From the NCBI RefSeq assembly GCF_024331145.1, contig NZ_JANDJO010000005.1, positions 172,709 through 236,708 of the forward strand: a DNA stretch of 64,000 nucleotides. Direction: 5' to 3'. The stretch is from Shimia sp. CNT1-13L.2. Lineage in GTDB: Bacteria; Pseudomonadota; Alphaproteobacteria; Rhodobacterales; Rhodobacteraceae. Below, piece by piece: positions 1-8,112 of the stretch. The notes below the pieces were generated by a model. That model was given only the letters and a program-made list of their open reading frames with translations, was not told where the DNA came from and did no database searches. Numbering within the stretch: position 1 is the stretch's first letter; every line of letters begins with the position of its first letter. The position numbers were made by a program, and so were the translations under genes.

Positions 1-2
1 TC

Positions 3-308
3 GACACCGGCGAATGGGGCTTCGACACCGTGAAACCCGGCGCCACACCGGGGCGCAACGGCACCACGCAGGCCCCCCACATCACCCTCTGGATCGTGGC
101 ACGCGGCATCAATCTCGGCCTGAACACCCGCCTCTATTTCGACGACGAAACCGAGGCCAACGCCGCCGATCCCGTCATCAACCTGATCGAGTGGGAACGC
201 CGCCGCGCCACCCTCCTGGCCAAGCGCGGCGAACGCGATGGACAAATCGTCTACCGCTTCGATATCAAGATCCAAGGCGAGGACGAGACCGTCTTCTTTG
301 ACATCTGA
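3..308 (+). CDS. pcaG: Protocatechuate 3,4-dioxygenase alpha subunit, C-terminal part
   Basis: The 5' end lies outside the window; about 101 C-terminal residues remain in frame 3. The readable end contains a GWGFDTVKPG-like segment (here EWGFDTVKPG), then PHITLWIVARGINLGLNTRLYF and a basic-acidic tail ending in ETVFFDI, which is the usual end of the intradiol dioxygenase alpha subunit. With PcaH, the enzyme opens the protocatechuate ring to beta-carboxymuconate in the beta-ketoadipate pathway (cytoplasm). The alpha subunit does not hold the iron. The downstream BKACE gene begins 38 bp after the stop and is probably in the same transcript. Family identity is confident; pcaH and the rest of the operon cannot be seen. 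Confidence 0.85.
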   Translation, partial: DTGEWGFDTVKPGATPGRNGTTQAPHITLWIVARGINLGLNTRLYFDDETEANAADPVINLIEWERRRATLLAKRGERDGQIVYRFDIKIQGEDETVFFDI

Positions 309-346
309 GCGCCCGCCCCACCGGGGCGCGGCAACGAGGACCCACA

Positions 347-1177
347 ATGACCAAACCCTGCATTCTCTGCTGCGCGATCACCGGTTCGGTGCCGCGCAAG
401 TCGGACAACCCCGCCGTCCCGATCACGGTGTCGGAACAGATCGAAAGCAGCCACGCCGCCGTCGAGGCCGGGGCCAGCATCATCCACGCCCACGTCCGCA
501 TGGACGACGGCACGCCGACCTCCGACCCCGACAAGTTCGCGCTGCTCAAGGAAGGTCTCGAAAAACACTGCCCCGGCGTCATCATCCAGTTTTCGACCGG
601 TGGCCGCTCCGGCGCCGGGGCCGAGCGCGGCGGTATGCTGCCCCTGCGCCCCGATATGGCCTCGCTCTCGGTCGGCTCGAACAACTTCCCGACCCGCGTC
701 TATGAAAACCCGCCTGAATTGATCGACTGGCTGTCCTCCGAGATGATCAAATACGAGATCACCCCGGAAATCGAAGCCTTCGACATGTCCCACATCCTGC
801 ACGCCATCAAACGCAGCGAAGCGGGTCTTTTGTTCGGCAAGCTTTACGTGCAATTCGTGATGGGCGTGAAAAACGCCATGCCCTGCGACAAGGAAATCTT
901 CGATTTCTACGTCCACACCATGCAGACCCGCGCGCCCAAGGCCGAATGGTGCGCCGCGGGCATCGGTGCAAACCAGATCGTGGTCAATGAATGGGCCATC
1001 GCCGCAGGCGGCCACACCCGCGCCGGTCTCGAAGACAACGTACGCCTCGACAAAGACACCCTTGCCCCTTCGAACGCCGCCCTGATCCAGCGCGCCGCCG
1101 ACCTCTGCGCCAAGTACGACCGCCCCGTCGCCACGCCCGCACAGGCCCGCGAAATCCTCGGCCTCAAAGCGGCCTGA
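347..1177 (+). CDS. Beta-keto acid cleavage enzyme (BKACE, DUF849 family)
   Basis: A 276-residue protein matching the BKACE family (first known as 3-keto-5-aminohexanoate cleavage enzyme), which uses acetyl-CoA to cleave a beta-keto acid into acetoacetate and a CoA ester. The zinc-binding HxH pair is visible as H47/H49 in IIHAHVR, followed by FSTGG and the GGHTRAGLEDN motif near residue 220 that contains the third metal ligand. Start chosen at ATG with GAGG about 8 nt upstream. It sits directly after pcaG, so a role on an aromatic-derived keto acid is plausible (inference). Substrate specificity cannot be read from sequence alone. Confidence 0.88.
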   Translation: MTKPCILCCAITGSVPRKSDNPAVPITVSEQIESSHAAVEAGASIIHAHVRMDDGTPTSDPDKFALLKEGLEKHCPGVIIQFSTGGRSGAGAERGGMLPLRPDMASLSVGSNNFPTRVYENPPELIDWLSSEMIKYEITPEIEAFDMSHILHAIKRSEAGLLFGKLYVQFVMGVKNAMPCDKEIFDFYVHTMQTRAPKAEWCAAGIGANQIVVNEWAIAAGGHTRAGLEDNVRLDKDTLAPSNAALIQRAADLCAKYDRPVATPAQAREILGLKAA

Positions 1178-1188
1178 GACACGAAATC

Positions 1189-1213
1189 TGGCGGCCAGAA
1201 CATCAGGCCGCCA
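1189..1213. terminator. Hairpin between convergent genes
   Basis: TGGCGGCC and GGCCGCCA form an 8-bp perfect stem around a 9-nt loop, between the BKACE stop and the stop of the opposite-strand gene. There is no clear T-tract on either side, so intrinsic termination is uncertain. Confidence 0.45.
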
Positions 1214-1222
1214 AACACGGCA

Positions 1223-2686
1223 CTACTTCCGCAGAACCGCCCGGTACCAGCGCCGCAGCGTCTCGCCCACCCCAAGCCGGAACAAGATCTTGATCGCCCG
1301 CCGCCTCACCTTGAGCAAGGCCATGCGCAGACGCAGGGAAAGCGACAATCCCCCCCGCTTGCCGGACTGCTCTTTCAACAGCGGTTCGATCAGCAACAGG
1401 TCTTCCCTGTCACGCCCCGCCAGACGACGCTTCTTGAGATCGCGCACAGCATCGAGACTGAGGAACTTGAGCCCACGGAAATAGAAATGGTGCTTCGGAT
1501 CATAAAGCAGGTCTTGCGTCCCAACATCGTGATACGCGGCGTCATGCGTCTCGAACGGCGCACCGACCGCATCTAGGGCGGTCACCACATCAATGTCCCC
1601 CGGCGCCCGCAGCCCATAGACCGCCATCACCATCCCCGTGTCTAAGGCAACCTCTCCTGCCGCCCCGCCAACGTCTCGAAGATAGTCCTGCACCACCTGC
1701 ATGTTGGCCCCGGTTTCGGCAAACGCCGTCGGCTTTGCGTGATCCAGAAAATGACGGGCATTTGCGTTGAACAGCAACCGCGCCAGCTCAACCGCCTCCG
1801 CGTGCGTATCAGTAATGTGGATCGAACTCTTGCCGATGCCATAGATCCCGCGAATGTCGTCCTTCAGGGCAACACGGTCCCGCTCGGGCGGGGCATCAAA
1901 GACAAGAACCCTTAGGGGATCGCGCCCCGAAAAACAGGCCATCAGCTTGCGGCGAACCCCGGGAAAATGCGCCTCTGCCTCGCCCAGCCATGGCTCCCCC
2001 TGATAGACCCGCGCCAACAGGTTTTGCCCCCCCGCCATCGTCAAATCGACACGCCGCCGATAGACAAGCGGACCAATCAGCTGATCCACCGCCTTGTCCT
2101 GTCCTTGCGCGGCAGGCCACAACAAGGCCACCGCCGCATTCGGCATGGCCTCAACCATGCGAACGGCACAGGCATCCAGATCTCCTTCGTCCATCCCCCG
2201 CTTGGCAAAAAACCGATAGTCGAACACCATCGGATCAAGGCCAGTCTCCACCGCCGCAATCTCCTTCCCGGCCCTGATCGCACAGGCCACACGATGCGCC
2301 GCGTTCAGGATGCTCCCGTCTTCGGCCAGAGGCACAAGACTGACCGATGCGTCAAACCCCTTGATCGCAATCTCGGTGTTTAGCTTCTGGAAATCCGCCC
2401 TGAACCTGTCGATCCCCAGTTTGCCCTCATTGCCCGGTTCCACCATGTCGCCCAGAGAAAACGCCGCGATATGCGCCTGATAGACCTCATCGGCATAGGC
2501 GCTCCCCCCGTGCTCAAGCGCATCAAGGTAAAGCAGCTTGAAACCAAGGTCGAAACGGTTCCACGTCGGTTCGGGGATGAAACGGCGCAGGTCAAAGGCG
2601 GTGGCCTGCGGGTTCAGCCGCTCGATCAGAAACGGCTCCACCCGCCCCCGAAGCTCTTCATACGAAACCGTCTCGGGTGTGCTCAC
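1223..2686 (-). CDS. Uncharacterised EPS-locus protein, ParB-like plus nucleotidyltransferase-like
   Basis: A 487-residue soluble protein I cannot assign to a named family. About residues 95-175 contain a ParB-nuclease-like pattern (SLVPLAEDGSILNAAHRVA, then AIRAGKEIAAVE and YDYRFF-like text). The C-terminal third has YGLRAPGDIDVVTALDA, which resembles the G-x-DID core of nucleotidyltransferases, followed by FYFRGLKFLSLD and a K/R-rich DRED stretch as in NTase-like sugar-cluster proteins. The tail is strongly basic (KVRRRAIKILFRLG). The start is GTG and overlaps the TGA of the upstream glycosyltransferase by 4 bp (GTGA), indicating translational coupling. A role in polysaccharide assembly is inferred from position only. 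Confidence 0.7.
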   Translation of the reverse strand: MSTPETVSYEELRGRVEPFLIERLNPQATAFDLRRFIPEPTWNRFDLGFKLLYLDALEHGGSAYADEVYQAHIAAFSLGDMVEPGNEGKLGIDRFRADFQKLNTEIAIKGFDASVSLVPLAEDGSILNAAHRVACAIRAGKEIAAVETGLDPMVFDYRFFAKRGMDEGDLDACAVRMVEAMPNAAVALLWPAAQGQDKAVDQLIGPLVYRRRVDLTMAGGQNLLARVYQGEPWLGEAEAHFPGVRRKLMACFSGRDPLRVLVFDAPPERDRVALKDDIRGIYGIGKSSIHITDTHAEAVELARLLFNANARHFLDHAKPTAFAETGANMQVVQDYLRDVGGAAGEVALDTGMVMAVYGLRAPGDIDVVTALDAVGAPFETHDAAYHDVGTQDLLYDPKHHFYFRGLKFLSLDAVRDLKKRRLAGRDREDLLLIEPLLKEQSGKRGGLSLSLRLRMALLKVRRRAIKILFRLGVGETLRRWYRAVLRK

Positions 2687-3783
2687 GCGCGCCCCTCCGT
2701 CGTGGCGATCTCGGCCAGTTGATCCAGCAGCGCGTGAAAGTTCCGCGTTCCGTCGAAATGCCGCTCGGCGTGTTCTGCCGCGGCCCTTCCCATTTGACGC
2801 CGCCTTGCCCCATCCCCGATCAAAGTCGTCAACGCCTCCAGAAACCCTTGGTCATCCCCCGCATCCGGCAAAAACCCCGTCTGCCCGTCAAGCACCAGAT
2901 CCTCCATGCCCCCGATCCTGCTCGCGACCACAGGAAGCCCGGCCGCCGCAGCTTCGACAACGACAAACGGCGACATATCGAGCCGCGTTGGCAAACAGAA
3001 CACATCCATCTTTGGAAGGATCTCCTCGATGATCTTCTGATGATCCACCCGCCCGAGGAACGTGATGTTCGGCCCGTCTGGTGGCGTGGCCGTGTCGCCT
3101 GATACAATCGTCAGATGACAGCGGCCTGCCAACGGCCCCTCAACCCATGCCGCCAGACGACGCGCCCCCTTTCGCGCCAGATCATTTCCGACAAACAGGA
3201 TCTGCGCCGGCGTGCCGTCACATGCGGCGGGCTTGGGCCACCGCGACCGACCTAGGGAAGGCGGCGCGACCATGATGTGATCAGAAGACACCCCATAATC
3301 CGCCTCCAGCGACCGCGCCACCCACCCACTCATCGGAAAAACCCGACTGGCGCGGCGGCACACATTCGCCTCTGTCTCGATTTCACCCGCGCGCCACCCC
3401 GCCAAGGGCAAGTCCCTGCTGATCGAGGCGCGTGTTGCATCCAGTGCGAGGGTAAAGGGCGGCGCGCCTTCACCGCGCGGCAACGCCCCCGCCGGCCAAT
3501 GTGCCGCAAAATGCACCAGATCTGGCCGGTGCTGCATCACTTGCTGGCGAATGTCCTTTCCAAGACGCCCACCATGCAAGGTGATCGGATCAAATGGCCG
3601 AAACCACCGCGATACAGCCGTATCCGCATGGCGTCGCGCCAATCTCATGAGCATTTTGGATGGACGCCTGCGATACACCGTCACCTTAACGTCTGTCCTG
3701 TCCAGCGCCGCCGCTTCAAACTGGTCGGCATAGGTCCGCCAGCCCAACACCTCGTTGGCAACAAACAAAATATGCGGACTCAT
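2683..3783 (-). CDS. Glycosyltransferase family 4 (GT-B)
   Basis: A 366-residue GT4-like enzyme that should transfer a sugar from a nucleotide donor to a lipid-linked acceptor at the cytoplasmic face. It starts MSPHILFVANEV, the typical first beta strand, so I use this ATG rather than the longer frame that opens at 3867. The donor-binding half shows QILFVGNDLARKG, FLGRV and a PTRLDMSPFVVVEAAAAG segment; the first glutamate of the classical E-x7-E motif appears to be replaced (LDMSPFVVVE). It is coupled to the following unknown gene by a 4-bp overlap. The sugar cannot be predicted. Confidence 0.85.
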   Translation of the reverse strand: MSPHILFVANEVLGWRTYADQFEAAALDRTDVKVTVYRRRPSKMLMRLARRHADTAVSRWFRPFDPITLHGGRLGKDIRQQVMQHRPDLVHFAAHWPAGALPRGEGAPPFTLALDATRASISRDLPLAGWRAGEIETEANVCRRASRVFPMSGWVARSLEADYGVSSDHIMVAPPSLGRSRWPKPAACDGTPAQILFVGNDLARKGARRLAAWVEGPLAGRCHLTIVSGDTATPPDGPNITFLGRVDHQKIIEEILPKMDVFCLPTRLDMSPFVVVEAAAAGLPVVASRIGGMEDLVLDGQTGFLPDAGDDQGFLEALTTLIGDGARRRQMGRAAAEHAERHFDGTRNFHALLDQLAEIATTEGRA

Positions 3784-3941
3784 ATGCCGATCCCAAAATT
3801 TGTTCCCTGCCCGGTTGCAAGGCTTTACCCCGCAGCTTAGCCTCAAGTCCCAAGCGAAATCCAGCACCTCGGGGTCGGAGCTGTCATTGCCGACACTCTA
3901 CCCCGATACGGTATGACGCCCTTCAGATACTTGGAAACCCG

Positions 3942-5177
3942 ATGAAAAATGCCGACGACACAAACCACATGCAGATCAGGCGTGTCGTCATCGTCAGCGA
4001 CTTCGCCGACATCAACGGCGGACAAGCAAAGGTTGCCATAGACAGCGCCCTCCTGCTGGCCGACGCGGGGATCAAAGTCACCTTCTTCGCGGCAACCGGC
4101 CCCGTTCATCCCCTTCTTAACGCGACAGGGATCGAAACGGTCTGCCTTGATCAGCACACCCTTCTGGACAACCCCAGCCGCGTAAACGCGATGCTGACCG
4201 GCCTGTGGAACGCCTCTGCCGCCCGGGCACTTGCGGACACGCTGGGCGCCTGCGACCCCGCCCACACCGTCATTCACTGCCACGGCTGGGCCAAGGCACT
4301 TTCGCCATCCATCGGACGCGTGCTAGGCGCCAGCCCCATTCCAACCCTCTACACGATGCACGAGTATTTTCTCGCCTGCCCCAACGGTGGCTTTTTCGAC
4401 TTTCGCAAGCAGGAAATCTGCCACCGATCGCCCCTGTCAGCGGCCTGCCTGTCCACGAATTGTGACGCCCGCCACCCCTCGCACAAGGCCTGGCGGTCCT
4501 TAAGAACCCTGATCGCAAACACGCTTGGCCGGATGCCGGGCAAGCTCGAACACATCGCCTATATTTCCGAAACCCAGCGCGCGGCCATGGCCCCCTATCT
4601 TCCCGCATCGACCCGCCTTCACGCCCTTCCCAATCCTGTGGCCACGGGCGGCGAAAAGGTCGATGCCTCCCGCAATAGCGAATACGTTTTCATCGGCAGG
4701 CTCGCGCCCGAAAAGGGCTGCACCCTCTTTGCCAGGGCCGCGCGAAAGGCCAATATCCCCGCCATATTCGTCGGCGATGGCCCCGAGGCCGACAACATCC
4801 GCGCCGCCAACCCCGATGCGGTAATCACCGGATGGGTCAGCCCGGAACAGGTTCAGCATCACATCTCCCGGGCCCGCGCCGTCGTCTTCCCAAGCCTCTG
4901 GTACGAGGGCCAGCCCCTCGTCCCGATCGAAGCCCTGCTGCGTGGCGTGCCCGTGATCTGCGGATCATGGTGCGCCGCAAGCGAATCTGTGTCGCATGGC
5001 ACAAACGGCGTGATCTTTGACGCCCCGACCGTGGATGCCCTGACACAGGCGCTGCTCGACGTTACCCGGATTCCCGCTTTCGAAACGCCCGAACTCGCCG
5101 AACTGGTGTCGCCTCGAAACCACGTCGCGCGCCTTCTGGAAATCTATCGCGAGATGCTCGCTCCGACACCCGGATAG
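3942..5177 (+). CDS. Glycosyltransferase family 4 (GT-B)
   Basis: A 411-residue GT4 protein. The N-terminal half has VSDFADINGGQAKVAID, typical of the acceptor domain; a cysteine-rich central stretch (LACPNGGFF, EICHRSPLSAACLSTNC) is seen in GT4 enzymes of polysaccharide clusters. The C-terminal donor site has YVFIGRLAPEKG, FVGDGPE, GWVSPEQV and PSLWYEGQPLVPIEALLRG with the E-x7-E pair. Transcribed divergently from the GT4 at 2683-3783 across about 158 bp and convergent with the sulfotransferase at 5181 with only 3 bp between stops. A start at MQIRRVVIVSD (10 codons in) is also possible. Donor and acceptor unknown. Confidence 0.87.
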   Translation: MKNADDTNHMQIRRVVIVSDFADINGGQAKVAIDSALLLADAGIKVTFFAATGPVHPLLNATGIETVCLDQHTLLDNPSRVNAMLTGLWNASAARALADTLGACDPAHTVIHCHGWAKALSPSIGRVLGASPIPTLYTMHEYFLACPNGGFFDFRKQEICHRSPLSAACLSTNCDARHPSHKAWRSLRTLIANTLGRMPGKLEHIAYISETQRAAMAPYLPASTRLHALPNPVATGGEKVDASRNSEYVFIGRLAPEKGCTLFARAARKANIPAIFVGDGPEADNIRAANPDAVITGWVSPEQVQHHISRARAVVFPSLWYEGQPLVPIEALLRGVPVICGSWCAASESVSHGTNGVIFDAPTVDALTQALLDVTRIPAFETPELAELVSPRNHVARLLEIYREMLAPTPG

Positions 5178-5180
5178 CCC

Positions 5181-6071
5181 TCAGCCACCCCAGTTCGTCA
5201 GATCAAGATCAAACGTCTCGGCCAACAATTGGTTGCGTGCTGCAAACTCCGCCCGCAGCTGCGCCTTGGTCTCTGCCTTGCCCGCCCTGTCGACCGGCCT
5301 CGTGTTCACCTTCCGGTACAAACGCCGCGCCATGTCATAGACCCTGCCTTTCGGAAGACGCTCACGCACCGCAATATTTAGGGTCTGCAGCGCCCTGTTC
5401 CGCGGGCGATAGCTTTCATTTTCTTTTGTAAAAACAAAGTCATCAAAGAACTCTTCCGAGACATCCAGCCACCCCGCGATCTCCTTGCAGATCGCACGCG
5501 GATTGTCCCGCAACTGATCAAAGGTGCGCACCATCATACGCGCCTCGCCAACCCGCTCGCGCCATGTCATCAACCACGGAAGATAATCCGCATAGCCCAG
5601 CGCATTACGCGCAAGTTCGTTGCCCTTGAAATCCCCGTTGCCCTGATGAACTGCCGACACGAACGCCTCAAACGTCAGCCCGGCCGGAATATGCGAATAA
5701 TTGTTCTGAAAGTAGTCAAACACCGATGCAATCTGATCCGCAGGATCACGCAGGATGAACAACACCTTCGGGCAAGTTTCCAAGCCGGGAATATGCTCCA
5801 GCGCAGCGCGGCTGTAGATGTAGAACGGCGTCGCCTCGAAGGTCACCCGCGTTGACAGCGTCGGCGCGGGAAAAGCCGTCGAATAGGTATCAAGCCCCTG
5901 CGCAACACAGAAATCTGCCCGATAGGCATGACTGTCCGGATCGGCAAAGAAACAGGTTTCCTTTTCATAGGCCCCATTCATCTGAGGGTGCGCTGCAAGC
6001 CAGTTGAACAAGGCGGTCGTTCCGGCCTTTGGAACCCCAGCAATGAAGAAATTCGGAAGAGGGCCTGCCAT
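5181..6071 (-). CDS. Sulfotransferase domain protein (PAPS-dependent)
   Basis: A 296-residue protein with the two PAPS-binding signatures: the 5'-phosphosulfate loop near the N-terminus (IAGVPKAGTTALFNWLAAHP) and the 3'-phosphate site (FILRDPADQIASVFDYF, about residues 105-120). Such enzymes move sulfate from PAPS to hydroxyls of sugars or small molecules. Start taken at ATG 6071 (MAGPLPNFF); a TTG two codons earlier would overlap the upstream stop. It lies a few bases after a GT4 gene and is probably co-transcribed with it, so a glycan substrate is likely (inference). It belongs to a different sulfotransferase subfamily from the one at 11706. Confidence 0.85.
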   Translation of the reverse strand: MAGPLPNFFIAGVPKAGTTALFNWLAAHPQMNGAYEKETCFFADPDSHAYRADFCVAQGLDTYSTAFPAPTLSTRVTFEATPFYIYSRAALEHIPGLETCPKVLFILRDPADQIASVFDYFQNNYSHIPAGLTFEAFVSAVHQGNGDFKGNELARNALGYADYLPWLMTWRERVGEARMMVRTFDQLRDNPRAICKEIAGWLDVSEEFFDDFVFTKENESYRPRNRALQTLNIAVRERLPKGRVYDMARRLYRKVNTRPVDRAGKAETKAQLRAEFAARNQLLAETFDLDLTNWGG

Positions 6072-6073
6072 GA

Positions 6074-7249
6074 TCAATCCTTCAAAACCTGCCGCAAATG
6101 CCGCGCCAGCGCATCCGAAAACCGATCCATCGTAAATCGCCCTTCATAAGTGGCCCGCGCGCCTGCGCGCATGTCCGCCAGCGCACCTCGCTCCATCCCG
6201 CCAAGACAGTCCGCCAGGGCCTCAACGGACAAATCGAAACTCCCCCCACTCACGCCGTCTTCGATCAGATCGGGCATCGCGCTCCTGTCCGAAACGAAAA
6301 CCGGCGTCCCGTTTCGAAGCGCCTCCGGAATCGTGAGCGGCAAGCCTTCCCACCGCGAAGGCACAATGACCGCGTCTGCGGCCTTGAAGAACCGGTCGAT
6401 CTGGCCGGGCTCCACCCAACCATGCTGCTCCACCCCTTCGGGGATCACCGGCAAATCGCTCCCGCGAACCGGCGCGCCAACAAGGTGCAACCGTACATTC
6501 GCGCCGCGCTGGCGGGCCTTGCCAAAGGCGTCCAGCAGAATGTCCAACCCCTTCTGCCGGTCAAACCGCCCAACGAACAACAGCTGAACCTCGTCGTCAT
6601 TTGTCCGGGTCAACGCGACGGGCTGCACCTCCGCCACATCCGGCGTGGCATTGGCCACCACCACATGCCGTCCCCGGTAGCCAAAGGTGCGGGCCAGCTG
6701 CGCATCCCCTTCCGAGACATTCACCACAAGATCGGCCAGCCCACATAGCCGCCCTTCCAGGAACCGAACCAAACGCCCCTTCAGGCTCGTCGGCTCATAA
6801 TTCGACACGGCCCAGCAATGCGCGCAGTAAACGGCGGGTGTCCGATCCCCCGCAAGTCGCAGGGCAAATAGCGGTAGCAAAGAAAACGTGCTGTTGAAGA
6901 ACAGAACATCCGGCCCCAGCCGCCTCTTCTGTTCAAAAACCGCGCGCACCAGCCGATAGATCGCCCCAGCCCCCCTGCGATCGCGCGAGAATGTCACGAC
7001 GTTTCGCCGGTCTTCCAAAATCTCGCGATGGGCATCCGGCAACAGGATATGAACATCAAAACCCTGCGCCCCCAACGCCCGCAAACTCTCTTGATACCGC
7101 CCCACACCACCCTGAGCGGTTTCACAGATACTGAGAATCGTTTTCCGGGAATCCGTTGAACACCCCGCATTGCCACGTCTCATTTTCGCCTCATTTCCAA
7201 GACGACCTGCCGAGTTTTCCATCAATGCGCCGGGCTTTTTCGACCTCAC
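6074..7249 (-). CDS. Glycosyltransferase family 4 (GT-B)
   Basis: A 391-residue GT4 enzyme. The acceptor half shows ICETAQGGVGRYQESL; the donor half has LLFVGRFDRQKGLDILLDAF, LHLVGAP, HGWVEPGQI and PSRWEGLPLTIPEALRNG with a clear E-x7-E. Start chosen as GTG at 7249 because GGGAGG lies 6-7 nt before it; ATG at 7222 (MENSAG) is an alternative. It diverges from exoY-like gene 7423 and leads into the sulfotransferase, so both likely act on the same polysaccharide. Confidence 0.87.
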   Translation of the reverse strand: MRSKKPGALMENSAGRLGNEAKMRRGNAGCSTDSRKTILSICETAQGGVGRYQESLRALGAQGFDVHILLPDAHREILEDRRNVVTFSRDRRGAGAIYRLVRAVFEQKRRLGPDVLFFNSTFSLLPLFALRLAGDRTPAVYCAHCWAVSNYEPTSLKGRLVRFLEGRLCGLADLVVNVSEGDAQLARTFGYRGRHVVVANATPDVAEVQPVALTRTNDDEVQLLFVGRFDRQKGLDILLDAFGKARQRGANVRLHLVGAPVRGSDLPVIPEGVEQHGWVEPGQIDRFFKAADAVIVPSRWEGLPLTIPEALRNGTPVFVSDRSAMPDLIEDGVSGGSFDLSVEALADCLGGMERGALADMRAGARATYEGRFTMDRFSDALARHLRQVLKD

Positions 7250-7353
7250 CGTATCCTCCCGCGAACCAATAGGCCATTGGCTCGATAGATTGTTTCTTTT
7301 GAATGCGTAAAACCAAGGGAAACAAGGGATTATGTCCCTTCTACTAGGAATTG

Positions 7354-7370
7354 TGTCAAATTTATGTCAA
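7354..7370. promoter_or_regulatory. Tandem TGTCAA motif in divergent EPS promoter
   Basis: In the 173-bp AT-richer gap between the two divergent EPS transcription units, TGTCAA occurs at 7354-7359 and 7365-7370, exactly 11 bp apart, i.e. on the same helix face. This is the arrangement of a direct-repeat operator. The binding protein is unknown. Confidence 0.35.
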
Positions 7371-7422
7371 TCTTTCCTATGCCGAATTTGGGCACTCGTA
7401 GGGATGGAAGCGGGGGGTACCG

Positions 7423-8112
7423 ATGAAGCGTCATGAGTTTTCGGCACGATTTATAGACAACGTGCAACTGACCGAGTGGTCCCAAGATGGCCGCTCGCAT
7501 GGCTTTTACCAGAGGTATGGTAAGCGCATCTTTGACATCGTTGGGGCAACAATGTTGCTGGTCCTGACGACACCGATAATCGTGATCGCCGCCCTGTTGA
7601 TCGCGCTCACGGGGGAAAAACCGTTTTTCTCGCACAGCCGTGTTGGCCAGAACGGCCGGCCCTTCCCCTGCTTCAAACTTCAGACCATGCGCAGCGAAAG
7701 CAAGCGCCTATTGCGCCACATCGTTCGCACGAACGTCTTGGCTGCCGAGGAATGGGAAACCCAGCAAAAACTCAGCCACGACCCGAGGATCACCCGCCTT
7801 GGCCGTTTCCTGAGGAAATCCAGCATCGACGAACTCCCCCAGCTTCTGAACATCCTTCGCGGTGAAATGAGCCTCGTCGGCCCCCGTCCGGTCACCGAAG
7901 ACGAGCTCAAATTCTACGGCCCGCACTTGCCCGCATACCTGTCCCTCAAACCCGGCCTCACCGGTTTCTGGCAGGTCCACGGGCGCGGCACGACCACCTA
8001 TGATGAGCGCATCTGGATGGACAGCTCCTACGCCGACAGCGTCTGCTTTTGGGTCGATTTGAAACTGGCTCTCCAAACGGCCTCGGTCATTGTGAAAAGG
8101 ACCGGCACATGA
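7423..8112 (+). CDS. Undecaprenyl-phosphate sugar phosphotransferase, ExoY-type
   Basis: A 229-residue bacterial sugar transferase (PNPT-like, monotopic) that starts polysaccharide synthesis by moving a hexose-1-phosphate from UDP-sugar to undecaprenyl phosphate at the inner membrane. One hydrophobic hairpin lies at about residues 38-62 (RIFDIVGATMLLVLTTPIIV). The catalytic part shows SRVGQNGRPFPCFKLQTM, the DELPQLLNILRGEMSLVGPRPV signature and PGLTGFWQVHGRGTTTYDER. It is short, lacking the N-terminal sensor membrane domain of WcaJ/WbaP, so ExoY-like. First gene of a tightly coupled operon; its TGA overlaps the next ATG. Confidence 0.93.
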   Translation: MKRHEFSARFIDNVQLTEWSQDGRSHGFYQRYGKRIFDIVGATMLLVLTTPIIVIAALLIALTGEKPFFSHSRVGQNGRPFPCFKLQTMRSESKRLLRHIVRTNVLAAEEWETQQKLSHDPRITRLGRFLRKSSIDELPQLLNILRGEMSLVGPRPVTEDELKFYGPHLPAYLSLKPGLTGFWQVHGRGTTTYDERIWMDSSYADSVCFWVDLKLALQTASVIVKRTGT

